A stretch of DNA of 64,000 nucleotides, taken from NCBI RefSeq assembly GCF_000756375.1, contig NZ_JNFD01000018.1, positions 62,001 to 126,000 of the forward strand, written 5' to 3'. Position numbers and translations under genes: made by a program. The stretch is from Sphingopyxis sp. LC81. GTDB lineage: Bacteria; Pseudomonadota; Alphaproteobacteria; Sphingomonadales; Sphingomonadaceae. This document shows positions 63,874 to 64,000 of this stretch, piece by piece; positions within the stretch are counted from its first letter, which is position 1, and each line of letters starts with the position of its first letter. The notes beneath the pieces were generated by a model. It saw only the letters and a program-made list of their open reading frames with translations, did no database searches and was not told where the DNA came from.

Positions 63874-64000
63874 TCAGGCTCGCCCTGCCCGTTCGAGCAG
63901 CGCCCGCGCCGCCGCGACATGCATATCCTCGATCATCCGCCCCTCGTGACGCTGCGCCCCGCCCGTCGCCGCGACAACGAGCGCTTCGGCCGCAGCGATC
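63874..64000 (-). CDS. C-terminus of a citrate lyase beta-like (HpcH/HpaI) protein
   Basis: The last 41 codons of a gene entering from the right: AEALVVAATGGAQRHEGRMIEDMHVAAARALLERAGRA. The EGRMIEDMHVAAARALL part is the usual C-terminal helix of CitE-like CoA-ester lyases (for example malyl-CoA or citramalyl-CoA lyases). The active site is outside the window, so the exact reaction cannot be stated. Confidence 0.55.
   Translation of the reverse strand, partial: IAAAEALVVAATGGAQRHEGRMIEDMHVAAARALLERAGRA

Overview
The window is a GC-rich, densely packed bacterial chromosome segment. Its gene content points to a sphingomonad of the Alphaproteobacteria (Sphingopyxis-like; the genus is inferred, not proven). 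Signs of this are a serine palmitoyltransferase with its own acyl carrier protein, a PhyR/NepR general stress module, a perfect CIRCE element before groESL, a Coq4-family protein, and paired DUF1800/DUF1501 genes. No rRNA, tRNA, complete insertion sequence or CRISPR array was seen.

Layout. (1) 1-3520: groES-groEL behind CIRCE, then a MATE exporter. (2) 3793-18388: an envelope-lipid block with a PycTM-type membrane protein, ACP and serine palmitoyltransferase, a hybrid histidine kinase, a Tam41-like CDP-DAG synthase next to a lipid kinase, lptF-lptG, a fatty acid desaturase, a GNAT-type acyltransferase, and the DUF1800/DUF1501 pair. (3) 18392-27310: housekeeping and stress genes: xthA, erpA, an M23 peptidase, a DUF455 protein, bcp, glnE, phyR, nepR (with no adjacent ecfG), tgt and a hemerythrin protein. 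(4) 27372-38139: a c-di-GMP/pilus block. A PAS-GGDEF-EAL-PilZ protein is followed by a six-gene chaperone-usher operon of spore-coat-U type. Two paralogous PilZ-XRE regulators bracket that operon. (5) 38153-40275: a degenerate integrative element. It carries the displaced native 3' end of queA, a small secreted protein, a membrane-anchored PD-(D/E)xK-like nuclease and the C-terminal remnant of a tyrosine recombinase. The present queA gene has a foreign-looking 3' end. (6) 40276-64000: mostly core genes: queA, a cyclophilin, coaD, ispA, xseB; purL and companions; an HxlR regulator with a divergent NADPH-dependent FMN reductase; coq4; a DUF418 protein; an orphan Hpt protein; yfgM-bamB-der-tusA; panB; an ArsC-like protein, GDPD and aldo/keto reductase operon; a cNMP-binding membrane protein; class II DAHP synthase; an M28 peptidase; and the end of a CitE-like lyase.

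How parts may work together. The pilus operon reads leftwards from about 36938. It carries an internal hairpin that could attenuate transcription after the main pilin gene. The flanking PilZ-XRE proteins have intact c-di-GMP-binding signatures joined to DNA-binding domains, and a two-domain c-di-GMP turnover enzyme sits next door. The simplest inference is a local circuit in which c-di-GMP level sets pilus transcription. In the lipid block, DAG kinase and a Tam41-like enzyme would carry out successive steps (DAG to PA to CDP-DAG). ACP, SPT and possibly the GNAT protein would make the sphingolipid backbone that replaces or supplements LPS in these bacteria.
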